Below, in pieces: positions 1 through 6,928 of a DNA stretch of 8,485 bases; positions within the stretch are counted from its first letter, which is position 1; every line of letters starts with the position of its first letter. The notes under the pieces were generated by a model, which had not been told where the DNA came from, searched no databases, and saw only the letters and a program-made list of their open reading frames with translations. Made by a program: the position numbers and the translations under genes. Source of the stretch: Betaproteobacteria bacterium (GTDB lineage: Bacteria > Pseudomonadota > Gammaproteobacteria > Burkholderiales > SG8-39); assembly GCA_005882235.1 (NCBI GenBank), contig VBCT01000057.1:1-8485 (forward strand). Reading direction: 5' to 3'.

Positions 1-2
1 TG

Positions 3-2144
3 CAGGAAGCCGAGAGCGCACTCAACACCGACAGGAAGCTCGCCGAGAGTTTGGCCAAGGCGGGCAATGTGGTGCTGCCTCTGCTGTTCACGTTCGGCGA
101 GCCGCGTGGCAAGCCCGACAAGCCTCTTCCCGAATTCGTGCGCAAGAACGCCCTCTCGATCCAGGGCGGCAGCGGCGATCTGCCGCTCTTCACCAGCGGC
201 GTCGAAGTCCCGATTGTGGACAGTTTGGGGGCCGCCGCAGCCGCGGTGGGGCATTTGAACTCGGTTCCCGACGTAGACGGGGCGATCCGCACCGAAGCGC
301 TCGCCATCACCTACTACGATGAATACTATCCGTCGTTGGCGGTCATGATGGTCGCAAGGAGCCTCAATCTGACCGCCAAGGACATCAAGATCCGTCCCGG
401 TGAAGCGCTGCAGATCGGCAATTTCCGAGTGAGCGCGGATCCGACGATGCAGATGTTCACGTATTTCTACAAGGATCGCGACGGCAGGCCGGCCATTCAG
501 GAGGACTCGTTCTACGACGTGGCGAGTGGCAAGATCCCGCTGGAAAAATACCGCGACAAGATCGTGGTGATCGGACCGACGGCTGCCGGGGTCGGCAGCA
601 TATTCGTGACGCCGGTGAATCCGGCCATGCCGGCTGTCGAGCTTCAGGCCCACACGGTCTCGTCGCTCCTGCAGGGGCATTTTTTCGTCGCGCCGACCTG
701 GGGCTGGGTCGTCGAAAGGCTGGTGTATCTGGGCATCGCGGTCTATCTGATCGCGCTGTTGCCGAGGTTGTCCGCCGGTCTCGGCGCCGCGCTGAGCGCC
801 GGTGTCGCTGCGCTCCTGCTCGCGACACACTTTGTGCTCATGACCGGCCAGGGCTTGTGGCTGCAATTCATGCTGCCGCTCACTCTCCTGGTCGTAGGCC
901 ACGTCCTGCTCGTGACCAAGCGCTTCGTCGTCACCGAGCGCGGCAAGCAGAAATCCGACGAGAGCTCCGCGGAGTCGAACCGCATGCTCGGGATCGCCTA
1001 CCAGGCGCAGGGGCAGCTCGACCTCGCCTGGGACAAGTTCCGCCAAGTGCCGATGTCCGACGCGGTGCTGGACAACCTGTACAACCTAGCCCTCGACTTC
1101 GAGCGCAAGCGCCAGTTCAACAAGGCCGAATCCGTATTCCGCTACATGGCCGACTACAACCCGAAGTTCCGCGACCTCGAAGCGAGGTTGTCGCGCGCCA
1201 AGCAGATGTCGGAAACCCTTGTTCTCGGCGGCGCGCAGACCCACCCCGGCGGAACCCTCGCGCTCGGCGGGGGCGCCGAGAAGCCGATGCTCGGTCGCTA
1301 CCGAGTGGAAAAAGAGCTCGGCAAGGGCGCAATGGGTACCGTGTATCTCGGCAAGGATCCGAAAATCGGACGCGTCGTGGCGATCAAGACCATGGCGCTT
1401 GCCCAGGAATTCGAGGCGGACGAGCTCGTCGAGGTCAAGGAGCGCTTTTTTCGCGAAGCCGAGACCGCGGGGCGTCTTAGCCACCCGAACATCGTGACTA
1501 TCTTCGACGCCGGCGAAGAGCACGACCTGTGCTACATCGCGATGGAACTCCTGAAGGGTCAGGATCTGGTTCCGTTTACCAAACCAGGCAGCACCCTCTC
1601 GCCCGACAAGGTCATCTCGATCGTGGCGAGGGTGGCCGACGCGCTCGGCTACGCGCACAGGCAGAATGTGGTGCACCGAGACGTGAAGCCGGCCAACGTC
1701 ATGTACGAGCCTCAAAGCGACGCCGTCAAGGTGACCGATTTCGGAATTGCCCGCATCACGGATTCGTCCAAGACAAAAACCGGAATGGTGCTCGGTACGC
1801 CGTCCTACATGTCGCCGGAACAGCTCCAGGGCAAGAAGATCGACGGGCGCAGCGATCTGTTCTCGCTGGCGATAAGCCTGTATCAGCTTGTTTGCGGCAA
1901 ACTACCCTTCGAGGGAGATTCGATGGCGCAACTCATGTACAGGATCGCCAATGAACATGCGCCGGATATCCTGCAGTACCACCCGACCCTGCCGCCGGCT
2001 CTGGTCGCCTTCCTGGACAAGGCGATGGCCAAGGACGCGGGCGAGCGTTACCAGACGGGCGAGGAATTCGCGGATGCGTTGCGAGCTACTGTGGGCGGTC
2101 CTTCCGCTGCAGCGGTCGGCGCCGGCGTCGACATCAGCCTGTGA
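3..2144 (+). CDS. CHASE2-sensor transmembrane serine/threonine protein kinase (5' end outside window)
   Basis: This is a bacterial Hanks-type receptor kinase that phosphorylates Ser/Thr on cytoplasmic proteins. The frame is open from base 3, and the residues before the TTG at 51 continue the CHASE2 fold, so the gene begins upstream of the window. Order of parts: CHASE2 extracytoplasmic sensor (to about 690, with a GHLNS...D.DG..R motif near 249-290); three membrane segments near 699-765, 774-842 and 861-914; a TPR-like helical stretch (about 969-1205); a Gly-rich linker; and a kinase domain (about 1290-2085). The kinase looks active: Gly loop GKGAMG (1320-1337), ATP lysine in VAIK (1386-1388), HRDVKPAN (HRD at 1674-1682), DFG (1737-1745) and GTPSYMSPEQ in the activation segment. 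The linker carries two Thr-x-x-Leu motifs (Thr at 1215 and 1254) that could bind an FHA domain once phosphorylated. It stops 16 bases before the phosphatase gene. The domain call is very secure; the ligand and substrates are unknown. Confidence 0.95.
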   Translation, partial: QEAESALNTDRKLAESLAKAGNVVLPLLFTFGEPRGKPDKPLPEFVRKNALSIQGGSGDLPLFTSGVEVPIVDSLGAAAAAVGHLNSVPDVDGAIRTEALAITYYDEYYPSLAVMMVARSLNLTAKDIKIRPGEALQIGNFRVSADPTMQMFTYFYKDRDGRPAIQEDSFYDVASGKIPLEKYRDKIVVIGPTAAGVGSIFVTPVNPAMPAVELQAHTVSSLLQGHFFVAPTWGWVVERLVYLGIAVYLIALLPRLSAGLGAALSAGVAALLLATHFVLMTGQGLWLQFMLPLTLLVVGHVLLVTKRFVVTERGKQKSDESSAESNRMLGIAYQAQGQLDLAWDKFRQVPMSDAVLDNLYNLALDFERKRQFNKAESVFRYMADYNPKFRDLEARLSRAKQMSETLVLGGAQTHPGGTLALGGGAEKPMLGRYRVEKELGKGAMGTVYLGKDPKIGRVVAIKTMALAQEFEADELVEVKERFFREAETAGRLSHPNIVTIFDAGEEHDLCYIAMELLKGQDLVPFTKPGSTLSPDKVISIVARVADALGYAHRQNVVHRDVKPANVMYEPQSDAVKVTDFGIARITDSSKTKTGMVLGTPSYMSPEQLQGKKIDGRSDLFSLAISLYQLVCGKLPFEGDSMAQLMYRIANEHAPDILQYHPTLPPALVAFLDKAMAKDAGERYQTGEEFADALRATVGGPSAAAVGAGVDISL

Positions 2145-2160
2145 CTTTCGTCGAAGCATC

Positions 2161-2985
2161 ATGACTTTGTCGGGAGCGCTTGCAGTCGCGAGTTGTACCG
2201 ATCCCGGAATGGTCAGGTCGCATAACGAAGACTCGATCGCGTCGGACGGGGACCAGGGCCTCGTCGTGCTGGCCGACGGCATGGGGGGATACAACGCGGG
2301 CGAGGTGGCAAGCGGCATGGCCACGACGGTGATCATTACCGAGCTGCAGCAGCTGCTGGAGAAGAGAGTTCCATACGAGATCGACGCACACAGCGGCCAG
2401 CTCGTCGCGCATCAGCTGTTGCACGAGCAGATCGCCAAGGCGAACACGTCGATCTACCAGGCCGCACAGAGCCAGCCTCAGTATGCCGGCATGGGGACGA
2501 CTCTGGTCGTCGCCCTGTTCTACGACAACAAGATGACCGTCGCGCACATCGGGGATTCGCGAATGTACCGGCTGCGCGGCGGCGAGCTCCGGCAGGTGAC
2601 CAAAGATCATTCGCTTCTCCAGGAGCAGATCGACAGCGGCGTGATCACACCGCAACAGGCCCGACAGTCCCAGAACAAGAATCTGGTTACGCGCGCGCTC
2701 GGTATCGATCCGATCGTCGAAGCGGAGATCCACGACTACGAGACGCAGCCGGAAGACATTTATCTGCTCTGTTCGGACGGCCTTTGTGATATGGTGAGCG
2801 ACGACGACATCGGCCTCGCGCTGCAGACGCTCAGCTCCAACTTGAAACTATGTGCGCAGCACTTGGTGCAAACGGCCAATGACAACGGGGGCCGAGACAA
2901 TATTTCGGTAATCCTGGTCCGGGTGCTGCGGGACTACCCCGCGCCGCGCAGCATCGTGGGCAAGATGATGAGCTGGTTCAAATAG
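2161..2985 (+). CDS. PP2C-family serine/threonine protein phosphatase
   Basis: This is a metal-dependent Ser/Thr phosphatase of 274 residues, the usual size of a soluble bacterial Stp/PstP catalytic domain, with no signal peptide or membrane segment. The PP2C motifs appear in order: RSHNED (residues 19-24), ADGMGG with metal Asp39, GMGTT, GDSRMYRL with Asp132, a VTRALG segment, CSDGL with metal Asp206, and GGRDNIS with metal Asp246. The open frame runs back into the kinase gene to 1888, but that stretch is only an out-of-frame reading of the kinase. ATG 2161 gives the standard PP2C N terminus. No strong Shine-Dalgarno is visible, so translation is probably coupled to the kinase gene, which ends 16 bases upstream. 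It is expected to reverse phosphorylation by the neighbouring kinase, including on the FHA protein. A second in-frame stop (2998-3000) follows the TAG. Confidence 0.94.
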   Translation: MTLSGALAVASCTDPGMVRSHNEDSIASDGDQGLVVLADGMGGYNAGEVASGMATTVIITELQQLLEKRVPYEIDAHSGQLVAHQLLHEQIAKANTSIYQAAQSQPQYAGMGTTLVVALFYDNKMTVAHIGDSRMYRLRGGELRQVTKDHSLLQEQIDSGVITPQQARQSQNKNLVTRALGIDPIVEAEIHDYETQPEDIYLLCSDGLCDMVSDDDIGLALQTLSSNLKLCAQHLVQTANDNGGRDNISVILVRVLRDYPAPRSIVGKMMSWFK

Positions 2986-3000
2986 CTTGAAATAGTTTGA
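2981..3000 (+). repeat. 10-bp imperfect tandem repeat at the phosphatase stop
   Basis: Two adjacent copies, AATAGCTTGA and AATAGTTTGA, differ at one base. The first contains the TAG stop of the phosphatase gene and the second supplies an in-frame TGA. It probably arose by a small local duplication. No regulatory role can be read from it. Confidence 0.6.
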
Positions 3001-3002
3001 GC

Positions 3003-3009
3003 AGAGGGA
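3003..3009 (+). promoter_or_regulatory. Ribosome binding site of the FHA gene
   Basis: The purine-rich AGAGGGA lies about 7 bases before ATG 3017. It supports that start and independent translation of the FHA gene within the operon. Confidence 0.6.
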
Positions 3010-3016
3010 TACTGCT

Positions 3017-3790
3017 ATGGCGAAGCTGATACTCAGTATGGACGGCTTGGTCCTCAAGGAGATTGCCCTGACCAAGGAACGTACCACCATCGGCCGCAAG
3101 CCGCACAACGACATCCAGATCGACAATCTGGCAGTGAGCGGGGAACATGCCGTCATCGTCACCATCCTGCAGGACTCGTTTCTCGAGGATCTCGGCAGCA
3201 CCAACGGCACCGTGGTCAACGGACAGCCGATCAAGAAGCACTTCCTGCAGAACAACGACATCATCGAGCTTGGCAAATACAAACTGAAGTACGTGAATGA
3301 AGCCGTGGCGGGGCAAGCCAAGGCGGCGGATTTCGAAAAGACCATGGTGCTCCGCCCCGGTTCGGTGAAAGCCGCTACCCCCGCGCCCGCCGCTGCTGCG
3401 GCTCCTGTGGCGGCCCCTGTGGCGGCAGCGGCTGCGGGAGGCGCAAGAAATTTCAGCGACACCGTCGCGGGCCAGAGTGCGACCGCCGCGCCCGTCGCGC
3501 CGCCCAAGCCGGCAGCCGTGCCTCAAAAAAATGGGGCGCTGCAGCTTCTCTCCGGGGCCAATGCCGGCAAGGAGCTCGATCTCACCAAACCGCTCACGAC
3601 ACTCGGCAAACCCGGCGTCCAGGTGGCCGTTATCACGCGCCGGCCCCAGGGCTTTTTCATCACCCACGTAGAGGGGGTAAGCTTTCCGGTGGTGAACGGC
3701 AAGACCCTCGACGCCCAGGCGCACTCCTTGAACGACCATGACGTGATCGAACTCGCCGGGGTCAAGATGGAATTCTTCCTCAAGACCTGA
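3017..3790 (+). CDS. FHA-domain protein with tandem FHA domains, the second degenerate
   Basis: This is a cytoplasmic phospho-threonine reader of 257 residues. The N-terminal FHA domain (about residues 5-95) has the key binding residues: Gly26-Arg27, Ser41-x-x-His44, and STNG (61-64) followed by VNG. Next comes DFEKTMVLRPG with Thr109, a plausible phosphorylation site, then a low-complexity Ala/Pro linker to about residue 175. The C-terminal domain (about 175-257) has FHA-like spacing, with TTLGK, a later VVNGK and DHDVIEL. However, Lys198 replaces the binding arginine and no Ser-x-x-His is present, so it probably does not bind phospho-Thr in the usual way. ATG 3017 has a good ribosome site. 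Sitting directly after a kinase and phosphatase, it is the natural adaptor that recruits phosphorylated partners. FHA1 is certain; FHA2 rests on pattern only; targets are unknown. Confidence 0.92.
   Translation: MAKLILSMDGLVLKEIALTKERTTIGRKPHNDIQIDNLAVSGEHAVIVTILQDSFLEDLGSTNGTVVNGQPIKKHFLQNNDIIELGKYKLKYVNEAVAGQAKAADFEKTMVLRPGSVKAATPAPAAAAAPVAAPVAAAAAGGARNFSDTVAGQSATAAPVAPPKPAAVPQKNGALQLLSGANAGKELDLTKPLTTLGKPGVQVAVITRRPQGFFITHVEGVSFPVVNGKTLDAQAHSLNDHDVIELAGVKMEFFLKT
3401..3424 (+). repeat. 12-bp coding tandem repeat in the Ala/Pro linker
   Basis: Two in-frame 12-base units differ at one base and each encodes Ala-Pro-Val-Ala. They lie in the low-complexity linker between the two FHA domains (about 3355-3530), a region likely to vary in length between relatives. 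Confidence 0.6.
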
Positions 3791-3814
3791 GCCTCGGCTC
3801 TTCAGAACCGACCC

Positions 3815-3822
3815 GGGGAGGA
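3815..3822 (+). promoter_or_regulatory. Strong Shine-Dalgarno before a CTG start
   Basis: GGGGAGGA lies 3 bases before the in-frame CTG at 3826, in the 35-base gap after the FHA stop. No ATG, GTG or TTG lies in frame between it and ATG 3976. The site therefore points to CTG 3826 as the start of the cyclase, although the spacing is shorter than ideal. Confidence 0.6.
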
Positions 3823-3825
3823 AGA

Positions 3826-6102
3826 CTGAAGCAGCACATCGTTCGGATCGCGCTCGGCCTGCTGGTAGTTCTGGTATTCGTAGGCCACGTCGTAGGAAAT
3901 GCCTACAAGAGCTACCGCATCGGCTTCATCAATCAGCTCGACAACATCATCTACGATTACCGGCTCCGGCTGACCATGCCGGGGACGCCCGATGACCGCA
4001 TCGTCATCCTCGATATCGACGAGCGCAGCCTAGATTCCCGCGCGCTCGGTCGCTGGCCCTGGGGCCGCGACAAGATCACTGCCCTGATGCAAAAGCTCTT
4101 CGACAAATACGGCGTGCTCATAGTCGGCTTGGACGTCGTGTTTGCCGAGCCCGACGAGAGCTCGGGCCTGCCGGTGCTCGAGAAGCTGGCCAGGACCCGG
4201 CTGAAGGACGTGGGCCCGTTCCAGTCGGCCCTGAAGGAACTGCGCCCGGAGCTCGACCACGATGCGAGCTTCACGAAGTTTCTCCGCGGCCGTCCGGTGG
4301 TTCTCGGCTACTATTTCAACGGCAACGAGGATGCAGTGGAGAGCGGGGCTCTACCGGAACCGGTGCTTCCCCCCGGTACTTTTGGCAACAAGAGAATCCA
4401 CTTTGCAATTTGGAAAGGCTACGGCGCCAACCTGCCTGAGCTTCAAGCGAGCGCAGCCAACGCCGGGCATTTCAACTCGCTGGTGGATGATGACGGCGTG
4501 TCGCGGCGTGTGCCGACGCTGATGGAATACAAGGGCGGGTATTACGAAGCATTCTCTCTCGCGATCGTGCGACTGTACTTGGGGATGCAGGATGCCGTAC
4601 GCAACAACAAGACGGCGCTCGCTCTCCCGAAGGTCCTTACAGGCAATGCGCCGGAGCCCTTTATCAGGGGAAGCTACACGGGGTTGGAGTGGCTGGAAGT
4701 CGGACAGCTCAGGATCCCGGTCGACGACGAAGTTGCCGCACTCGTGCCCTATCGTGGTCCGCGCGGTAGCTTTCCGTATATTTCGCTCGCCGACATCTGG
4801 TCTGACAAAGTTCCGGTGGAAAGGGCGAAAGGCAGGATTGCTCTAATCGGTACGTCGACGCCTTCTCTGTTCGACCTTCGCTCGGCCCCGGTCGACAAAG
4901 TCTATCCCGGGGTCGAGATTCACGCCAACCTCATCGCCGGGATACTCGACGGCAAACTGAAGCACAAGCCGCCTTACATGCTCGGAGCGGAGCTGTTGCT
5001 GCTCGTCACCGGCGGTATCGTGCTCACCTTGCTCATCCCGATGCTCGCGCCGCTTTGGGCCACCGTCGCTACGGTGACCGGGATGACGCTCATCACGCTG
5101 CTGGACTTGTGGTTGTGGTCCTTTGCGGACTTGGTGCTGCCGCTTGCCGCCTCGGTGCTCATGACAGTGACCCTGTACACGGTCAACATGGCTTACGGAT
5201 ACTTCGTCGAGACGCGCTCGAAACGCCAGTTGGAGGAGCTTTTCGGGCAATATGTGCCTCCCGAGCTCGTGGGCATCATGGCGGAGGACCCCGAGCAGTA
5301 CACCATGGCCCCGAGGAGTACCGACCTCACGATACTATTCTCCGATGTGCGCGGCTTTACCAGCATATCGGAAGCGCTGAGTCCCGAGCACCTGCGCGAA
5401 TACATCAACGAGTACCTCACGGACATGAGCAATATCATCCGGGGTAAATACCGCGGCACGCTCGACAAGTACATCGGCGACGCGATTATGGCTTTCTGGA
5501 ATGCTCCGGTGGAAGACAAGGATCACCCGCGCAACGGCGTTCTTGCGGCACTGGAGATGCTGCGCGAGTGCGATAAGCTGAATAAAAAATTCACCGCGCG
5601 CGGCTGGCCGAACCTCAAAATCGGCATCGGCGTCAACTCTGGAAACGTGCGGGTTGGGGACATGGGATCGAGACAACGCATGGCGTACACCGCCATGGGA
5701 GATGCCGTAAACGTCGCTTCCCGGCTGGAAGGACGCACCAAGTACTACGGCGTGGGGATACTCGTCGGGGAGAGGACCCGGGCGCTTGTGAAGGACGTGG
5801 TTTTCAAGGAGATCGACAAGATCAAGGTCAAGGGCAAGGACGAGGCAATCACGATCTACGAGCCAATGGGCCTGGAGGCCGAGGTCGAGAAAAAGGTTCT
5901 GGACGAGCTCAAGCTCTGGCACCAGACGATCAGGTCTTACCGTTCCCGGCAGTGGGATCAGGTGGAAGTCAACCTCCTAAACCTGCAGCGCATGAACCCC
6001 GGGTGCGCTCTCTACGAGTTGTACGCGAACGAAGTGGCCGGAAAGCGCCGAAGCCCGCCGCCACCCGAATGGACCGGCGTGACCGTGTTCGACGAGAAAT
6101 AG
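3826..6102 (+). CDS. CHASE2-domain class III adenylate cyclase (probable CTG start)
   Basis: This membrane receptor cyclase makes cAMP from ATP. Read from CTG 3826 it has 758 residues: an N-terminal membrane anchor (about 5-25), a periplasmic CHASE2 domain (about 30-370, with GHFNSLVDDDG and a RIALIGTS segment), three membrane helices (about 385-460), a short connector, the catalytic domain (about 500-660) and a C-terminal helical tail. Catalytic residues are complete: metal-binding Asp507 (FSDVRGFT) and Asp552 (YIGD), adenine-selecting Lys548 and Asp626, and transition-state Asn629 and Arg633. The Lys/Asp pair favours ATP over GTP. ATG 3976 gives a 708-residue product but removes the first membrane helix and the start of CHASE2; the strong ribosome site and the LKQHIVRIALG opening support CTG. 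Its sensor class matches that of the kinase. The next two genes likely degrade and bind its product. Family is very sure; the start is moderately sure. Confidence 0.93.
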   Translation: MKQHIVRIALGLLVVLVFVGHVVGNAYKSYRIGFINQLDNIIYDYRLRLTMPGTPDDRIVILDIDERSLDSRALGRWPWGRDKITALMQKLFDKYGVLIVGLDVVFAEPDESSGLPVLEKLARTRLKDVGPFQSALKELRPELDHDASFTKFLRGRPVVLGYYFNGNEDAVESGALPEPVLPPGTFGNKRIHFAIWKGYGANLPELQASAANAGHFNSLVDDDGVSRRVPTLMEYKGGYYEAFSLAIVRLYLGMQDAVRNNKTALALPKVLTGNAPEPFIRGSYTGLEWLEVGQLRIPVDDEVAALVPYRGPRGSFPYISLADIWSDKVPVERAKGRIALIGTSTPSLFDLRSAPVDKVYPGVEIHANLIAGILDGKLKHKPPYMLGAELLLLVTGGIVLTLLIPMLAPLWATVATVTGMTLITLLDLWLWSFADLVLPLAASVLMTVTLYTVNMAYGYFVETRSKRQLEELFGQYVPPELVGIMAEDPEQYTMAPRSTDLTILFSDVRGFTSISEALSPEHLREYINEYLTDMSNIIRGKYRGTLDKYIGDAIMAFWNAPVEDKDHPRNGVLAALEMLRECDKLNKKFTARGWPNLKIGIGVNSGNVRVGDMGSRQRMAYTAMGDAVNVASRLEGRTKYYGVGILVGERTRALVKDVVFKEIDKIKVKGKDEAITIYEPMGLEAEVEKKVLDELKLWHQTIRSYRSRQWDQVEVNLLNLQRMNPGCALYELYANEVAGKRRSPPPPEWTGVTVFDEK

Positions 6103-6118
6103 CGATGGGCCCCGTTCC

Positions 6119-6886
6119 ATGAAGCTGCGAATCCTGGGGTGCAGCGGCGGGATAGGAGGCCGGCACTTGCGCACCACGTCGATGCTGCTCGACAACGACA
6201 TTCTCATCGACGCCGGGACGGGGGTCATCGACCTTTCGCTCACCGAGCTCTCTCTCATCGATCACATCTTTCTCACGCACTCGCACCTCGATCACGTCGC
6301 GAGCATCCCGTTCATGGTCGATACTGTCGGAGGGATGCGCGACCAGCCGCTCACGCTTTGGGCCGTTCCGGCAACGCTGGAGATCCTGCGCAATCACATC
6401 TTCAACTGGAGCATCTGGCCCGATTTCGCCCAGATCCCGAGTCCCGAGAAACCCTTCCTTCGATACCGCGAGATCCAGGTCGGTGATACGGTCGAGCTGA
6501 AAAAGCGCAAGCTCACCGTGCTACCGGCAAATCATGTCGTGCCTGCAGTTGGCTATCACCTCGATTCCGGCAGGGAGAGTCTGGTGTTTACCGGCGACAC
6601 GACAACCAACGACCCTCTTTGGGCGGTGGTCAACAAGATCTCCAACCTGAGGTATCTGATTATCGAGACCGCTTTTTGCAACCGGGAAAGGGAGTTGGCG
6701 GTCATTTCGAAGCACCTTTGTCCGAGCATGCTCGCCGAAGAGCTCGCAAAACTCGAACGTAGCGCGGAGATCTATATCACGCATCTGAAGCCCGGCGAAA
6801 TCGAGCTCACGATGCAGGAAATCGAGGAGGACGCCGGTCAATACCGGCCGCGCATGCTGCAAAACAATCAAGTTTTCGAATTTTGA
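6119..6886 (+). CDS. Metallo-beta-lactamase-fold hydrolase, probable 3',5'-cyclic nucleotide phosphodiesterase
   Basis: This is a cytoplasmic two-metal hydrolase of 255 residues without a signal peptide. It has the ordered ligands of the fold: the HSHLDH motif (His54, His56, Asp58, His59), His139, Asp160 in FTGDTT and His222 in ITHLKP, plus the N-terminal LGCSGG and IDAGTG strands. The late THLKPGE segment and the overall layout resemble class II cyclic nucleotide phosphodiesterases (yeast PDE1 type) and tRNase Z-like relatives more than lactamases. Lying 16 bases after an adenylate cyclase and before a cNMP-binding protein, it most plausibly hydrolyses cAMP to AMP. No clear Shine-Dalgarno precedes ATG 6119, and the ATG at 6105 is out of frame, so coupling to cyclase translation is likely. 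The fold is certain; cAMP as substrate is inferred, and another phosphodiester is possible. Confidence 0.85.
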   Translation: MKLRILGCSGGIGGRHLRTTSMLLDNDILIDAGTGVIDLSLTELSLIDHIFLTHSHLDHVASIPFMVDTVGGMRDQPLTLWAVPATLEILRNHIFNWSIWPDFAQIPSPEKPFLRYREIQVGDTVELKKRKLTVLPANHVVPAVGYHLDSGRESLVFTGDTTTNDPLWAVVNKISNLRYLIIETAFCNRERELAVISKHLCPSMLAEELAKLERSAEIYITHLKPGEIELTMQEIEEDAGQYRPRMLQNNQVFEF

Positions 6887-6914
6887 GGGGAAGACGCGGA
6901 ACCGCCCGCGGTGA

Positions 6915-6922
6915 GCGAGGAA
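6915..6922 (+). promoter_or_regulatory. Ribosome binding site favouring ATG 6929
   Basis: GCGAGGAA ends 6 bases before ATG 6929, a good spacing. The upstream in-frame GTG at 6911 has no comparable site at normal distance; the nearest purine tract, GAGGGGAAG, overlaps the previous stop and is about 17 bases away. ATG 6929 is therefore preferred. Confidence 0.55.
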
Positions 6923-6928
6923 CGCGCG

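Noticed and set aside
51..53. TTG as the start of the kinase gene
   Set aside because: The frame is open to the window edge, and the upstream residues continue the CHASE2 domain.
1888..2160. N-terminal extension of the phosphatase frame overlapping the kinase gene
   Set aside because: It is Arg/Trp-rich out-of-frame reading of the kinase; the PP2C fold begins right after ATG 2161.
2848..3739. Long minus-strand open frames opposite the phosphatase end and FHA gene
   Set aside because: They mirror the Ala/Pro-rich GC-biased coding strand and contain no domain; the + strand FHA call is secure.
5290..5880. Cyclase domain as a diguanylate (GGDEF) or guanylate cyclase
   Set aside because: There is no GGDEF signature; the motifs are class III nucleotidyl cyclase, and the Lys548/Asp626 pair favours ATP.
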